NCBI GenBank assembly: GCA_947172415.1
Contig: OX359189.1
Span: 7,702,501-7,766,500, forward strand
DNA: 64,000 nt
Source of the DNA: Chondrosia reniformis
Lineage: Eukaryota; Porifera; Demospongiae; Chondrillida; Chondrillidae
Reading direction: 5' to 3'
Position numbers and translations under genes: made by a program
In this document: one piece after another, positions 44,830-64,000 of the stretch
How the letters are laid out: every line of letters starts with the position of its first letter
Position numbering within the stretch: position 1 is the stretch's first letter
The notes under the pieces: model-generated
Seen by the model: only the letters and a program-made list of their open reading frames with translations
What the model was told of the DNA's origin: nothing
Databases searched by the model: none

Positions 44830-47067
44830 TCAAGAAATCCACTCCTCCTCTAATGCTCTCATTTGTTCCATCCAAAGCAACCTCTGCTCATTATTTGTTA
44901 ATTTAAAAGAATGTACTACATCACATTTTCCACTTACAGCATAGTCCCTTAGATTACTAGTTGTGCGTTGTTCTTCCCATAACAGACACTCCTCCAATGG
45001 AATCACATTAGGTCCACCTGCAATGTCTGCTATAATTGGTAGTGCAATCTCACAAAAGAGCGGAGGGTCTTCATAGGTTAGTGCTTTGGTAGCTTCTATA
45101 AACTTCTTTCTTGAGACCTGAGGAATATACACAAAATCTGCGAGGGCATGTGATCTGATGATGTCTGCACTTCCTGTTGCTTCTGCAACTTTATCTTTCA
45201 TGCTCTGCGGAAGTTTCTCCCAATGGTCGATCAAGGACTTGTATCCATACTTCCAGTACCACCAGCCCCAGTCATTGCCATTGAATTCTTCAGCATTCTT
45301 AATATTATACCTTTGACCTTCTTCAATCCATATTTTATTTAGTGGCATTTTAGACAACCTTGAAAAATCAATAAATGCATCATCAGCTATATACAGATAT
45401 CCCTCTTCACTTGGAAAAGACTCCAAATGAGCAACAATACATTTCTGTTGGAAATACCCAGTTTCACTTCCATTGCACTGAATGTATTCAATGTCCTTAC
45501 TAATGTAATATGGTCTAGGAATAGGGCCAGTATAGGAGATTCTATCAAAATATTGAGTGTAACGAGAATGAAGCAATTTTAAAGTTGAATTTACATTTTC
45601 CTCCAACAAGGGGAAGTTAGTATTAAATTGTACACACAGTCGAATATTCCTCCAATCCTCCTTCCTCCATCTTTGATTATTATGCATGACTGGGAATACA
45701 TATCCCATTGCAGATAAGTCATTCAACCAAGCAACCATATACCTTACATCCTCTTCTTTTAAAATTTCTACTTCAAACATATCTATATATAGTTGCAAAA
45801 TACACTCTTTTAGAAGATTTCTTTGACATTTCCACTTAGCTAAATATTTTGTCAAAATTCCTGCTTTTTGGTAAAGTGGCAACTCAGCTTGATAATCAAA
45901 GTAGGGCTTGTGAAAATTCCTACCTGTAGCATTGATAAAAGAAGGTAAAAACGCAACGCCTAGCCCGGCTTCCCACATTAATCTCTCTGCCAAGTATGCT
46001 CGCCATATGTCGGTTACTCTAGCGTGTACTGACAAGGGAAGGGACATGCTCCAGAAGGCATCGCGATGGAAAAGGGTCGACTGGGCATTGAACGGACTCA
46101 TAACACCAGGTGGAAGACTAGTTCCTCCTAGTTCACGGCTGAATGTTATGTTAGGTATACCACGTGTCAGTCGGTAAATAGCATCGACATCAGTGTCACC
46201 ATCTGAAAGCAGCTGCCATGCACCAACTCGCTCAACTCCATAACCTGCCACATTTTTGACAGGAGGTGCAGTTGTATAAGCTTTATTTATGAGGTCGAGT
46301 GGAAAGCCTCTTGGCCACGCATCCTTAAAACCATAAAATGGATAAGGGTTCCATAGATTTCCACGTACACGCGCTACATTAAGATTCCTGTTTAAAATTT
46401 CCTGGAAATTTAATTTACCTGAATTTAATTTATTGTCGTCATCAAAATCAAAGATTACTTCAGCTCCGTGTTGTATAGCATACAGGTAGCCAATGTTTTT
46501 ACGACTGAAGGTCCTCCAAGGTATGACTTGTACTGTTCTGTATGTTAGATGTTCCTGTTCACTGACTCCCAAATACACACTTCTCCGTCCAGCTAGTGTA
46601 AAGTTGTCGGGAGTGTCTTGATCTCCAACAACGACAAGACACCAGTCCTCGAGCCCTTCTATTTGCTTGATGGCCTGTGTGGGTGGGTTGATGGTGGTCA
46701 CTACAGCCCACTGTGAGCAGCTCTTTTGATGGAATGATCTCTTTGAAGTGTACGATGTTAAATGGGAAAATGGGTCCCATTTCAGATGTCTCACCGCTTC
46801 CAAGTCCTTTATATAGCCACTGAGAACTGTTTCGACAGGAATATCGTATTTCTTGCCTTCTAGCGCTGATTGATGCTGCTTTTTTATTGGTAGGTACCAC
46901 TTTGACTGTTCATTTTGGACGGTTATGGTGGACAAATAATTTGGTTTGTAAATTTCCGTGATTACTTTGAAGAAAGCCAATACGATGACAATTAATATGT
47001 ACATCGTTCTGAAGTGTCTGCTATTCCACACCCTATATATTTTTTTCCAAAATCTACTTATTGCCAT
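44830..47067 (-). CDS. STELLO-like (DUF288) type II membrane protein, intronless
   Basis: A single uninterrupted frame of 745 residues from the ATG at 47067. An upstream in-frame ATG at 47142 would add 25 residues; I prefer 47067 because the signal-anchor (FRTMYILIVIVLAFFKV) then starts about 20 residues in. The family signature is clear: WAVVTTINPPTQAIKQIE, DWCLVVVGDQDTP, IPWRTFSRKNIGYLYAIQHG and a DXD-like EVIFDFDDDNKL. DUF288/STELLO proteins are Golgi-located putative glycosyltransferases known from plants (where they assist cellulose synthase complexes), and are patchily present in animals and protists. Substrate here is unknown. Lack of introns contrasts with every neighbour, suggesting retroposition or a family that is naturally intron-poor. 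Confidence 0.88.
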   Translation of the reverse strand: MAISRFWKKIYRVWNSRHFRTMYILIVIVLAFFKVITEIYKPNYLSTITVQNEQSKWYLPIKKQHQSALEGKKYDIPVETVLSGYIKDLEAVRHLKWDPFSHLTSYTSKRSFHQKSCSQWAVVTTINPPTQAIKQIEGLEDWCLVVVGDQDTPDNFTLAGRRSVYLGVSEQEHLTYRTVQVIPWRTFSRKNIGYLYAIQHGAEVIFDFDDDNKLNSGKLNFQEILNRNLNVARVRGNLWNPYPFYGFKDAWPRGFPLDLINKAYTTAPPVKNVAGYGVERVGAWQLLSDGDTDVDAIYRLTRGIPNITFSRELGGTSLPPGVMSPFNAQSTLFHRDAFWSMSLPLSVHARVTDIWRAYLAERLMWEAGLGVAFLPSFINATGRNFHKPYFDYQAELPLYQKAGILTKYLAKWKCQRNLLKECILQLYIDMFEVEILKEEDVRYMVAWLNDLSAMGYVFPVMHNNQRWRKEDWRNIRLCVQFNTNFPLLEENVNSTLKLLHSRYTQYFDRISYTGPIPRPYYISKDIEYIQCNGSETGYFQQKCIVAHLESFPSEEGYLYIADDAFIDFSRLSKMPLNKIWIEEGQRYNIKNAEEFNGNDWGWWYWKYGYKSLIDHWEKLPQSMKDKVAEATGSADIIRSHALADFVYIPQVSRKKFIEATKALTYEDPPLFCEIALPIIADIAGGPNVIPLEECLLWEEQRTTSNLRDYAVSGKCDVVHSFKLTNNEQRLLWMEQMRALEEEWIS

Positions 47068-47377
47068 CTCTTCATTATATATAGTTATTGAGTAACTGTA
47101 CCATACCATCAGTTTGGATTGCTTATATGCATGAAGTGTCAAATATGCATGAGTGTCAATCTTATTTCAATACATTGTTATAGTTCCTTTTCTAATAGTA
47201 TGGTTGGCCGGAAAAAAATATCTAATTCTACTAAAAAAAGAAAAAAAAGAAAAAGTTGTAGACTGAGTAAAATATGTTTTCTCTTTTCGTTTCCCCCTTC
47301 AATTTCATTGTTAATTTTAAATAGCAATGCATGTCACATAAAAGATACAAGTTTTTCCTCCTGCTTTTTCTTCTTAA

Positions 47378-47452
47378 CAGCTGTTTCTAGGAATTCCACC
47401 CTTCATCAGTGACCCAGGGAATCTTTATCTTCTTATTGATCTTTTGTGAGCC
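47378..47452 (-). repeat. Dispersed repeat family H, fragment with CTGATGA core
   Basis: On the minus strand, gattccctgggtcactgatg then aagggtggaattcctagaaa and cagctgtt. GTC is replaced by GTT and the downstream stem is absent. Confidence 0.75.
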
Positions 47453-47694
47453 CATGTCAGTTTATATACAAAGTTAGAATTATTCTAAAGCGGTCAAGGT
47501 CTTCTTCAGCATCTGATGCACGAGCTCAGCTTGGTTGGTTATCACTGGAGGAAATCAGGAGCCTCCATCTTAGACGTCTTCTCCATTCAATACAGGACAA
47601 GAGTGCAACACCATACCTCTGTGATCTGGTTAAGCCTATTGCTGACTGTCATAATTATGCCACAAGAGCTCAGCAAATAACTGTCTATTTTTGA
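47453..47694 (+). pseudogene. Retroelement reverse-transcriptase C-terminal fragment
   Basis: A short frame contains AQLGWLSLEEIRSLHLRRLL then SATPYLCDLVKPI and YATRAQQ. This resembles the C-terminus of CR1-like LINE polymerases (LGWLTLEERR..L, ..YLSDLL). It is isolated and truncated. Confidence 0.5.
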
Positions 47695-47986
47695 ACAAAG
47701 TCCATACCAATTTTGGTATATCATATATACAGACTAGCTAAATTATCACTTAGTTACTGAATAGATTTTTCCTTTTCTATGGACTCTAGTTTTACTGCAT
47801 GCATATTTAACTTTTATTTTATGGAAACCCTGTAAAGTAGCCTCCACTGGCTAAGTGGTCCCATTATAATTCAATTCAGAGTTTTGATTAGCTCCATTTC
47901 CCCAAATATCACACATCACAATCAACATTGACATACTAAGTTATTATAATTGACTATGCAAAACTGTTAAAAGTAGTATTTAAAGA

Positions 47987-49841
<1,855 letters not shown>

Positions 49842-49849
49842 TCAGACAA

Positions 49850-49855
49850 CACGTG
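49850..49855. promoter_or_regulatory. UBA52: E-box CACGTG upstream of ubiquitin-L40
   Basis: A palindromic CACGTG about 20 bases upstream of the start codon, within the likely core promoter or 5' UTR. Fibrillarin has the same site in a similar position. Confidence 0.35.
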
Positions 49856-50109
49856 GAGTAGTGAAGTAAAAGAGTATAACCCTTTAATTTGTATACAAGA
49901 GGGCGTGGCTAAAGAAAAATGGCGACCAAAATAATGCAATGAGTGAGCTGAGTGATTTAAAAGCTATCCAATTAAGAATATTTGTTTGAGTAGAACAAAT
50001 CATCATATGTATAGTTGTTTATTTAATAGTATTACAAAATCCCATGCTGAAACCTATAGGTGGCTAGATACTTAGCATACGTTTGTTCACTACTAAATGC
50101 GTTGATAAA

Positions 50110-53100
50110 CTAAATGTTATCCAAAGCTTCTTCTAATGCATTGATCAATATTTCTTCTTTAATATCTACTTCGTCGTCTGGCTCGCTTGAGGATGTTTTA
50201 GTTTGCCAACTATTTTTGTTTCCGCGACACGTCCACTTCAGAGCAGTAGCTCTACCAGCTTCGCAGGACCGAAGAGATCGATAAATGCCATTTCCAGGGA
50301 TTAGACTAGCTACTGGCCAGTCGTTTTCATATCCATAATATCGTCTGGACCTTGGGAGACCCGTGTTTGAAGTTACCCAGCAGCCTCTTTCACTGGGAAC
50401 CACACGTACATTAGATTCTCGTGTTGGCGGACATACCCACTCTACGCAGACCTTATTTTGACCATCAATTAGCGATTTCTGACGACCAGGATCATCGTCA
50501 TTGCGTATGCTCACAGCGAGAAGAAAGCCCAAAGGAGCATTTCTCGCTGTTATCCTTGCCCAGCAATCTCCAGTTTGGGTATTTTCCCTCCACAGATTTA
50601 GATTTGGAGTGGGAATTGAATCACAACTCACCGAAGGATTGAATAGCTTGACCAATTTAAAAGCATTTTTCTGGATTTTGGGAAAATTGTCTGCATTGTC
50701 GCACAGCACCTTGGAGAGCGAACTTTGCCTTAGTGATGCCACTTGCTTGCATGTGAATGTACCCTGGTTCTGGTAGTAGAAGCGATCACCATTACGAAGG
50801 TTGTTAAAGGTGATGGAGAAGATACAAGCCATAGTGGGGCCGACTACAGATTCGCTGTTAGCAGAAGAGATATTTTTCTCTGCCAACATCCCAGAAAATG
50901 CATCAACTGTATCTAAGGAACCATACAAGGTGTAGAACTGCATTAGAGTGGCTTCATTGATTATGGCTGGAGCGTCAACATTCCTAGATCGAAGGTAGCT
51001 CTGACAGAAGTCTCTAATAATTGGATAAGGGGGAAGGCCGTGGTCTCTCCCTCGTTGAAGGTTGAGGGAGACTAGATCTCTGGCAAGACTAGTTGGGCTC
51101 TTAAAGAGTTCATTTGTAATTACAGAGTTCATGAACTCATCTACCATGCGAGTCGGAACAGAGAGAAAACCGCGAATAATTGGATCCGTGCCTTCGCCCT
51201 CAAAGAACTCTTCTGGATTGAAGAAGGCTTTATATAGAGGTAAGGCTCCTTTCTCAATAGGTTTACCGTTCTTCTGTAGTCGATCCAGTTCAGGTCTAAT
51301 TTGAGTGTGTCCAAACCTGAAGGCGGCCGTGGCAAATACAGATGAAATAGTGGGATCGGAGGTGTTATTGTATCCCTGATAAGGTCCTATTAGCTCCTTA
51401 TATAGGTCACGACCAAGGACCTCATGCAGGTACTCCTCGTAGGTGATGGCTTGAAGTTCGGCTATGACTATTGAGCGTGCTGTCTGGTAAAGGGTCTCAT
51501 CGTTCCAGTGAGGGTTAATGTTTCCAAGTCGCTTTGCTATGCGATTGTGTTCCCTCATCCAAATTGTATGCATGACAGTCAACCCAACCTGCATGGGGAG
51601 ATAGTGTAAAATGATCATTATAATCTCATATCTAATGGGAGCTGGCATACATGGAAATAGAGTTACGTAATTAAGGATTAGAGTTACGTAATTAAGGATT
51701 AGAGTTACGTAATTATGGATTAGAGTTACGTAATTAAGGATTAGAGTTACGTAATTAAGGATGGTAAGTCCTATTACACTATGTTTTCCCATATGTAATA
51801 CAATTAAGTATTATACATACAGGGATATTAGTAATATTATGGTGACATTATTTAAAGACAAGTTGGGAGTACTAAAACGACTACTGTTGTGCGGTGTCTA
51901 GTATCTTGTAAACATGTACGAGTTGATTGTGCAATGCCTGTGCAAGATTGTATTAAAATATGGATAATTAACAGTAATATTACACCAACCAACAAGTGGC
52001 CATGTTATATCTTAAGTCCTTCGGCCAATATAGGACTGGGGTCACTTGAAATATCCATATTTCTTGTAAACAGTGGTCCGGGGCTGCTTTTATAAAGCAT
52101 CACAAAGGGGGTTGGGGACAAAATACAGTATAGAAGGGCGACCTAGTTCATTATGTTTGTTTGTTTTTAAAAATTGGTAATTGTACATTCTTCATATTAT
52201 ACTTAGCTGCCCCTCCCCCTCCACTCCCCTAAAAGAACCCTGATTGGTATTTTCTATAGTTTTGTAATTTTGTGGATAATATGACACACTTTCTTGAAAG
52301 TATGCAATATTGATGCATAACTGTTTTTAGACAGGTTGCCTACCTACGTACTAGGAAAATGAATGTAACTGACATGCCTATTTGCAATTTGGGGCATCAA
52401 GATTTAGTTTCAAATGCAAGCATTTTAGTTTTCAACATTTAATTACCATAACATAGAAAATAAGGAAAGAGGGATCTGTCAGTTGTGCATTTGTATACGT
52501 ATGTATGTCATGAAACTCAATCTGGATGGAATGAACCAATTTCACCTTTGCTTTGAAAGGATGACATTAGCTCTTTACTTAGAAGTTGACCTAGCGAATC
52601 CAAAATTGAAGATTAATGGACATTCAGATACATACGTACATACGTATGCTCTATCATTAAATCATCTGTACAGTATACTTGCTTATGTAAGAGCTTCATA
52701 TGTAGTTTTGCTTGATATAGAGTGCCACTAGCATGCTATATAGCAACTTTAGCAACTACGTACGTACGTATGTAGGTAGTGAAATATTTGCCACATTTAG
52801 TGTTATTGAGGGGTAAGGTGACTTACATTTAGCAGTGTGTTGAAGGTGTGTCAAGTTGTTCATTCTTACCTGTTCATTTGTTCTTGGGTCTCCGCTGACA
52901 AAGCATCTTGATAGTCTCTCTGGACAGCCTGTTCCCTGTGCATTCCTCCTCTTCTCGTAAGGGAGAGATGGCTTGCCTCTTTTCAAGGCAGAGCGGCCAG
53001 TACGAAGCTTGCCTGAAGTGAAGCTTCTGAGAAAGGCAGCTTGTAGTTTGTCTGATCCGTAGATTTGTGACCCATCAATGTACGAAGTTAGAAGGTTAAG

Positions 53101-54494
53101 CTGGTTTCTAACACTGAACTCTCCATGGTTGTCGCATACGGGGATTGAACGGGGGAAGAAGAGACACTTGTCATCTCCAGTTATTGGTTCATTAGGCCTC
53201 ACTTGGATGGGGATACACTCCTCACTGAACTCACAGAGTGACTGTGGACAATCTTCTTCTGTAAACTCGGGGGCAAGAGTTATATCATGGTCCAAGAACT
53301 GTCCCCATTGCATCATCATGTGAGTGTGTATGGGATCATCAATTGGCTCGTCTGTGTGTACTGTTCGGCTGATGAGGCGAACACTTGGATTAGGAGCATC
53401 AAAAGGACCTCTATTTATAAAGTCCATGTTTCTAGCTTGAAAGTAACCTCGTGGCTGTTGGATCCCATCCTCGTAACGCTGTGGGAGAAGACGTCTGAAG
53501 GGGATCTTTGAGGCTCCCCAGAGCGGGTTTTGGAGATTGTTACATGTTCCGTCGATGCTTCTGAATTTTGCTTTAGGATCACATGTGGGCGGGTCTCTCA
53601 CCATCATACAGTTGTCCATCCCAACCTCATACTGGATGTGTAGCAGTTCTTCCTTATTTAGAAGCTGTCCCGGAATGTGAAATGCAGCTTTGGCTAGAGC
53701 TTGCACTTGAGCTTGTGTGTCTGTTCCATTGAGAGTGTCCCTATATCTGAACTTCACCAACTCTGCCTCTGCCAGTCTCACCACTCTCTCGTAATTGGCC
53801 CTAGCCCTCCCCATATCCAGAATATCACTGTCACTGACAAAATTGATGCTGATTGGTCTCTTTCTCCTGAGAGTCTCATTGGCCATTGCCAGCACCTGTT
53901 TCTCCAACTGATCCATCCTGTTCTTCTCTAAGACACTGTTGATGACTGTCATCCGATCTAACACAAGATGGAACAGGCCATGTCTAACAGTAGCCCACAT
54001 GTATATGTAGGAGAACAATTGCTGAAAGTTCTGATTTTGTAGATAATTATGAAAGTTGTATATATGTCTGTACATATACATGACGGTGAAATAGCAAGCT
54101 GGTGTGTGTGTGTGTGTGTGTGTGCTATGGTGTCATCAGTATAGCTGTGATGGGTCCATTAGGTGACTACATAGTCTACATACATACTCTACATGATATG
54201 ACATACATAGGTACATACATAATCTATGGGACCAATTTCAAGGAATTGCATTAATCTATGCTTATGCTAAAAATGTGATTATATCTTACATTAATTATAT
54301 TTTGTATCTATTTTTGGTGAACTATTTGAAAGACAAGTACATACGTGTTTGTGTGAACTACTGCATTTACCTCTTGCTGATAGTTCATCTGTGTCAGCGG
54401 TGTGTACTGCATGTAGTCCTTTGTGGTTGTCTCCGTGTCCATGACTACAAGTTGGAAAGACACTCAAAAGAGACAGTAGAAATACAACCTTCAT
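50110..54494 (-). CDS. Secreted animal haem peroxidase (peroxidasin/thyroid-peroxidase superfamily)
   Basis: Three exons on the minus strand: 54494-54371, 53957-52870, 51588-50110, giving 896 residues. The signal peptide is MKVVFLLSLLSVFPTCSHG. The peroxidase domain contains QWGQFLDHDITLAPE (distal His with the calcium-binding Asp), MREHNRIAKRLG, AAFRFGHTQIRPEL (proximal His) and LNLQRGRDHGLPPY. All hallmark motifs are intact, so an active haem enzyme oxidising halides or tyrosine with hydrogen peroxide is expected. There are no LRR or Ig domains before it, unlike peroxidasin. The roughly 180 residues after the domain form a Cys/Trp-containing extension I do not recognise, ending in an acidic tail. 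Exon 2's start (gtgttag acceptor) was chosen to match the phase-1 donor of exon 1. Confidence 0.93.
51655..51765. repeat. 21-bp tandem repeat in peroxidase intron
   Basis: About five copies of gagttacgtaattaaggatt plus a, immediately upstream of the exon starting at 51588. Confidence 0.9.
51793..52755. other. Peroxidase intron 2, no further feature
   Basis: AT-rich intron sequence between exons 51588 and 52870, with scattered tacgta microsatellites. Nothing coding is seen. Confidence 0.45.
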
Positions 54495-55183
54495 CTCTAC
54501 CCAATTTCTCTGTCTGGCAAGCTAGCTAACTATCCCAACTGAAAATACTGGTTTCAAATTGCACTTTAGCATTTATGACCATGAATACTATGAATATTAT
54601 AAAAAATTTAAATCTCATTAAGTAAAAATATGAATCTCATTAAGTAAAAATATGAATATCTTTAAAAAAGTGTTTTTCTAACAGGCTCCTCCTAGTCTCA
54701 GCCCCTCCACTTAGGGACTACTACTGAGCCTCTGGAGGTGTATGAATATGATTAACAAGCAAATGAATGTATTTGTAAGACTATGAATATTATCACCTCT
54801 CAGTACAAGTTTATATTCAATATCCTTTATGGATGCTTTAGTGTTGTTTTGTGTCTCCAGTGTGTGACAAAAAGGTTTAATTGTATTTAATCATATTCAT
54901 TGATACAGGTGCCAAAAATATGGAGTCCGCCCTGATCCCATTGTGAATTTCATCTTGGAATAGAATTTGTTTATTTGATTGAATTGGCTTCAAGGATTTG
55001 ATGTACGGACTACTGCGTACTTGTGTATAAAGTTTGTAGATGTGTATCATCATATTGTACACTTCTCTAACATTGACATGCCTGTATAGTATAGTATATG
55101 TCTCTCTTCACCATACATACATAGTAGTAATATGTAGGTATTATCATGTCATATTGTAGTAGTTGAAGGATAAATTGAACAAT
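54495..55183. other. Intergenic region between divergent peroxidase and acetyltransferase genes
   Basis: AT-rich. Contains a short tandem of gaatctcattaagtaaaaat near 54610-54655. No exon seen; any 5' UTR exon of the acetyltransferase is not identified. Confidence 0.4.
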
Positions 55184-55350
55184 GTTGTGGCAATTGTAGC
55201 TCAGTGGCAGAGCACTGGTGGTCAAAACCAGCTGTCCTGAGTTCAATTTCCAGCAATTGCTTCCTTTGTGTTTTCCCTCTTTATATTGTTTGGCTGTTAT
55301 TTGCGGGATGATTGTTACTTCATTTACTCTTGAATGTGGTATACCTGATG
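55184..55350 (+). mobile_element. tRNA-derived SINE with near-intact cloverleaf head
   Basis: gcaattgtagctcagtggca opens a tRNA-like fold: acceptor GCAATTG/CAATTGC, D-stem GCTC/GAGC, anticodon stem CTGGT/ACCAG with loop ggtcaaa, then gagttcaatttccagc as the T-arm. The tail (ttatttgcgggatgattgtt) matches the tail type of the copy at 42805. It ends just before the first coding exon of the acetyltransferase. It is a SINE rather than a tRNA gene because the T-stem is degraded and related copies share the tail. Confidence 0.75.
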
Positions 55351-55382
55351 TTGCCTTTTTGTTCCGCTGCAGGTGATTAAAA

Positions 55383-62276
<6,894 letters not shown>

Positions 62277-62299
62277 AGTTGCTCTGTATGTTTATCATA

Positions 62300-63715
62300 C
62301 ATGTGAATCAATTAGTCACCTTTTACATTGCTAACTATATACACAAAGCTAATAGTATTCATTGATTGGTTGCATTGCATCATTCATCACCTGGACAATT
62401 TTAAAAGGGAGTATACCATAGCCCATAGACTTCTAGGCACTCCATGTCCATGCACCAGAACATAATTACTCAGCCTTGGTCTCATAATATAATCCGGCTA
62501 CCCTCTGCACCTCTGGGCTATAACTTATACTTATATACATACCACTTTGGCCTCCATGTAAGATATATACACAACATTATAGTGGTAAAGTGTTAAATAT
62601 AAAAGTACAATTATGTATAGATAGTGTATGTTTGCAAGTGAATTAAACTATGTATATGTAGTTCCTTTCACTATTTTAAGTGATTTACAGATACATTATT
62701 TCAATATTCCTTGAGAAGAAAAACTTATAAATGACAAAAATAGAAAAATCAATATGCCTCAAAATACTCCAAAATGTATCAAATGAATCCTTATGAATAC
62801 AACCTATGTGGCTGTCAGATTTTTTAAATTTTATCACATAATAACTATGACATAATGCATAATATGAATACCATCAGTAATGTCCCAATAATAATAGCTG
62901 TAGGTGCAGGACCTGTATAAGAGTAATTATAAGCCACATGTATTGCTTGTGAGTAAAGATTTTAGTGTGAAAAAATGCCATACATACATGTAAACACATA
63001 CACATCAGTTATGCAGAGTCCTTTCTTATATAATTAAGGGGAGAATTAATTTAGGAATTATTAAGATTTCCATATGTATATAGCATATCCTATTGCTACC
63101 AATTTGTAGTATATAACATTGAAAGTGCATAAAAAGATCACCTGTACAAAATATATAGAGCTCGAGATAAGGCACCTTTCTTGAATCTGTATATAGGTGT
63201 CTTTATATAGGTTTTATACAGCAGTGATTGGAAATAACTTTAAATTTTGCTAAACCCTAGCTATATAGACAATATCCCAAAGGAAGATGTTTGCAATCTG
63301 ACTCCACAAACTATGGATACATCACAACACAACAAAAACTTACCTGAGTTTACAGAATTGGATGTTGTTGTTTCATGTATTTGGAATTGTACTTCACTCT
63401 CAATAGTTGTATTCTCTTTGCAAAAAGCCAATGTATTATTATATTTATTATATTTATCATACATATTATACCTGGCTGGTTAATTGTGGGGTCTATCTAG
63501 ATACAATTAGTCACCTTATAATAACTATACACAAAGCTAATAGTATTCATTGAACCGATCATCATTCATCATCTGGACAAGTTAAATAAGTGATTTACAG
63601 ATATGTAATTACTTTAATATGCTTTCAGAAGAAAAATCAACATAATACAAAAATATAAAAATCAATAATCAGTACGTACATATATGCCTTAAATAAAACT
63701 TTAAAACAAATGCTA
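62300..63715. repeat. Intergenic region with a direct non-coding duplication
   Basis: Segments at 62310-62400 plus 62680-62770 recur in the same order at 63505-63670 (agctaatagtattcattga, agtgatttacagata, agaaaaatcaata-type blocks), with a deletion between them in the second copy. No exon is seen between 62277 and 63772. Confidence 0.55.
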
Positions 63716-63772
63716 TACAAAAGGTATATGATGATGATGAATCTCTAAGATTGTATAATTATTTATTTTAAA

Positions 63773-64000
63773 TTAATTTAATTTTTTAGTTGTTTTTCTA
63801 TATGCATATAAAGTTGCAAGTATTCTCTTTCCACACAATATGACAATCCCTATTACTACTAGTACTGTGATGACTACTGCCAAAATATCAGCTGTACATG
63901 AGATAGATTAAACCACATAATTATAGTGCAGCACAAGAACAATCACAATCATAACTTACCCATATTATCAGGTGCAGGTAATGTTTCATAAACTCCTATT
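63773..64000 (-). CDS. 3' end of another single-pass receptor, short basic tail (partial)
   Basis: Two minus-strand exon pieces: one from beyond the right edge to 63960 (IGVYETLPAPDNM, donor gtaagt, phase 1) and the last exon 63891-63773 (phase 1), encoding a hydrophobic helix (ILAVVITVLVVIGIVIL) followed by CGKRILATLYAYRKTTKKLN and stop. The arrangement of outer-domain stalk, phase-1 intron, membrane exon and short tail matches the receptor cluster at 4-26 kb. No ITIM is present, and the cytoplasmic tail is about 20 residues, basic. The outer domain lies outside the window. Confidence 0.6.

Noticed and set aside
46559..46900. 113-codon open frame inside the STELLO-like gene, other frame
   Set aside because: It overlaps the conserved WAVVTTINPP region in a shifted frame; no family resemblance.
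55190..55260. Functional tRNA gene
   Set aside because: The T-arm is degraded and the sequence continues into a tail shared with other SINE copies.

Overview
The window looks like nuclear DNA of an early-branching animal, most likely a demosponge. It is AT-rich and has spliced genes with short GT-AG introns. It carries orthologues of animal housekeeping genes (fibrillarin, ubiquitin-L40, a DYRK1-type kinase, a KAT7/HBO1-type acetyltransferase, an animal haem peroxidase) and dense small repeats and non-LTR retroelement scraps. The species call rests on gene and repeat character only.

Layout: 1-1285 (minus) is a Golgi-type sulfotransferase cut by the left edge. 1470-3415 is retroelement debris. 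4.3-26 kb is a receptor cluster: an Ig-FN3-Ig-FN3 transmembrane receptor (4296-8060, plus); its inverted paralogue (9494-12860, minus) with an almost identical outer portion but a different membrane/tail module; an Ig protein ending in a hydrophobic tail (15496-17033, minus, 5' end unresolved); and two small single-pass receptors (20348-22524 and 23972-25916, minus), each with two ITIM-type tyrosine motifs exactly 24 residues apart. A further receptor tail is cut by the right edge (63773-64000). 27055-38338 is a DYRK1-like kinase (minus), sharing an upstream region with fibrillarin (39872-44377, plus). Then follow an intronless STELLO-like (DUF288) membrane protein (44830-47067, minus), ubiquitin-L40 (47987-49829, minus), a haem peroxidase (50110-54494, minus) and a MYST acetyltransferase (55383-62276, plus).

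Repeats: a dispersed family with about eleven copies carries a hammerhead-ribozyme-like core. There are tRNA-derived SINEs (one inserted with a target duplication into only one of the two inverted receptor paralogues), several hairpin/TIR elements, minisatellites, and decayed reverse-transcriptase fragments.

The most interesting reading is that the receptor cluster may be a paired-receptor-like system: shared ectodomains joined to alternative tails (ITIM, ITIM-like, NPxY, hydrophobic end). Exon models were built by hand from splice signals, phase and family resemblance. Every exon junction quoted keeps the reading frame, but none was checked against transcripts.
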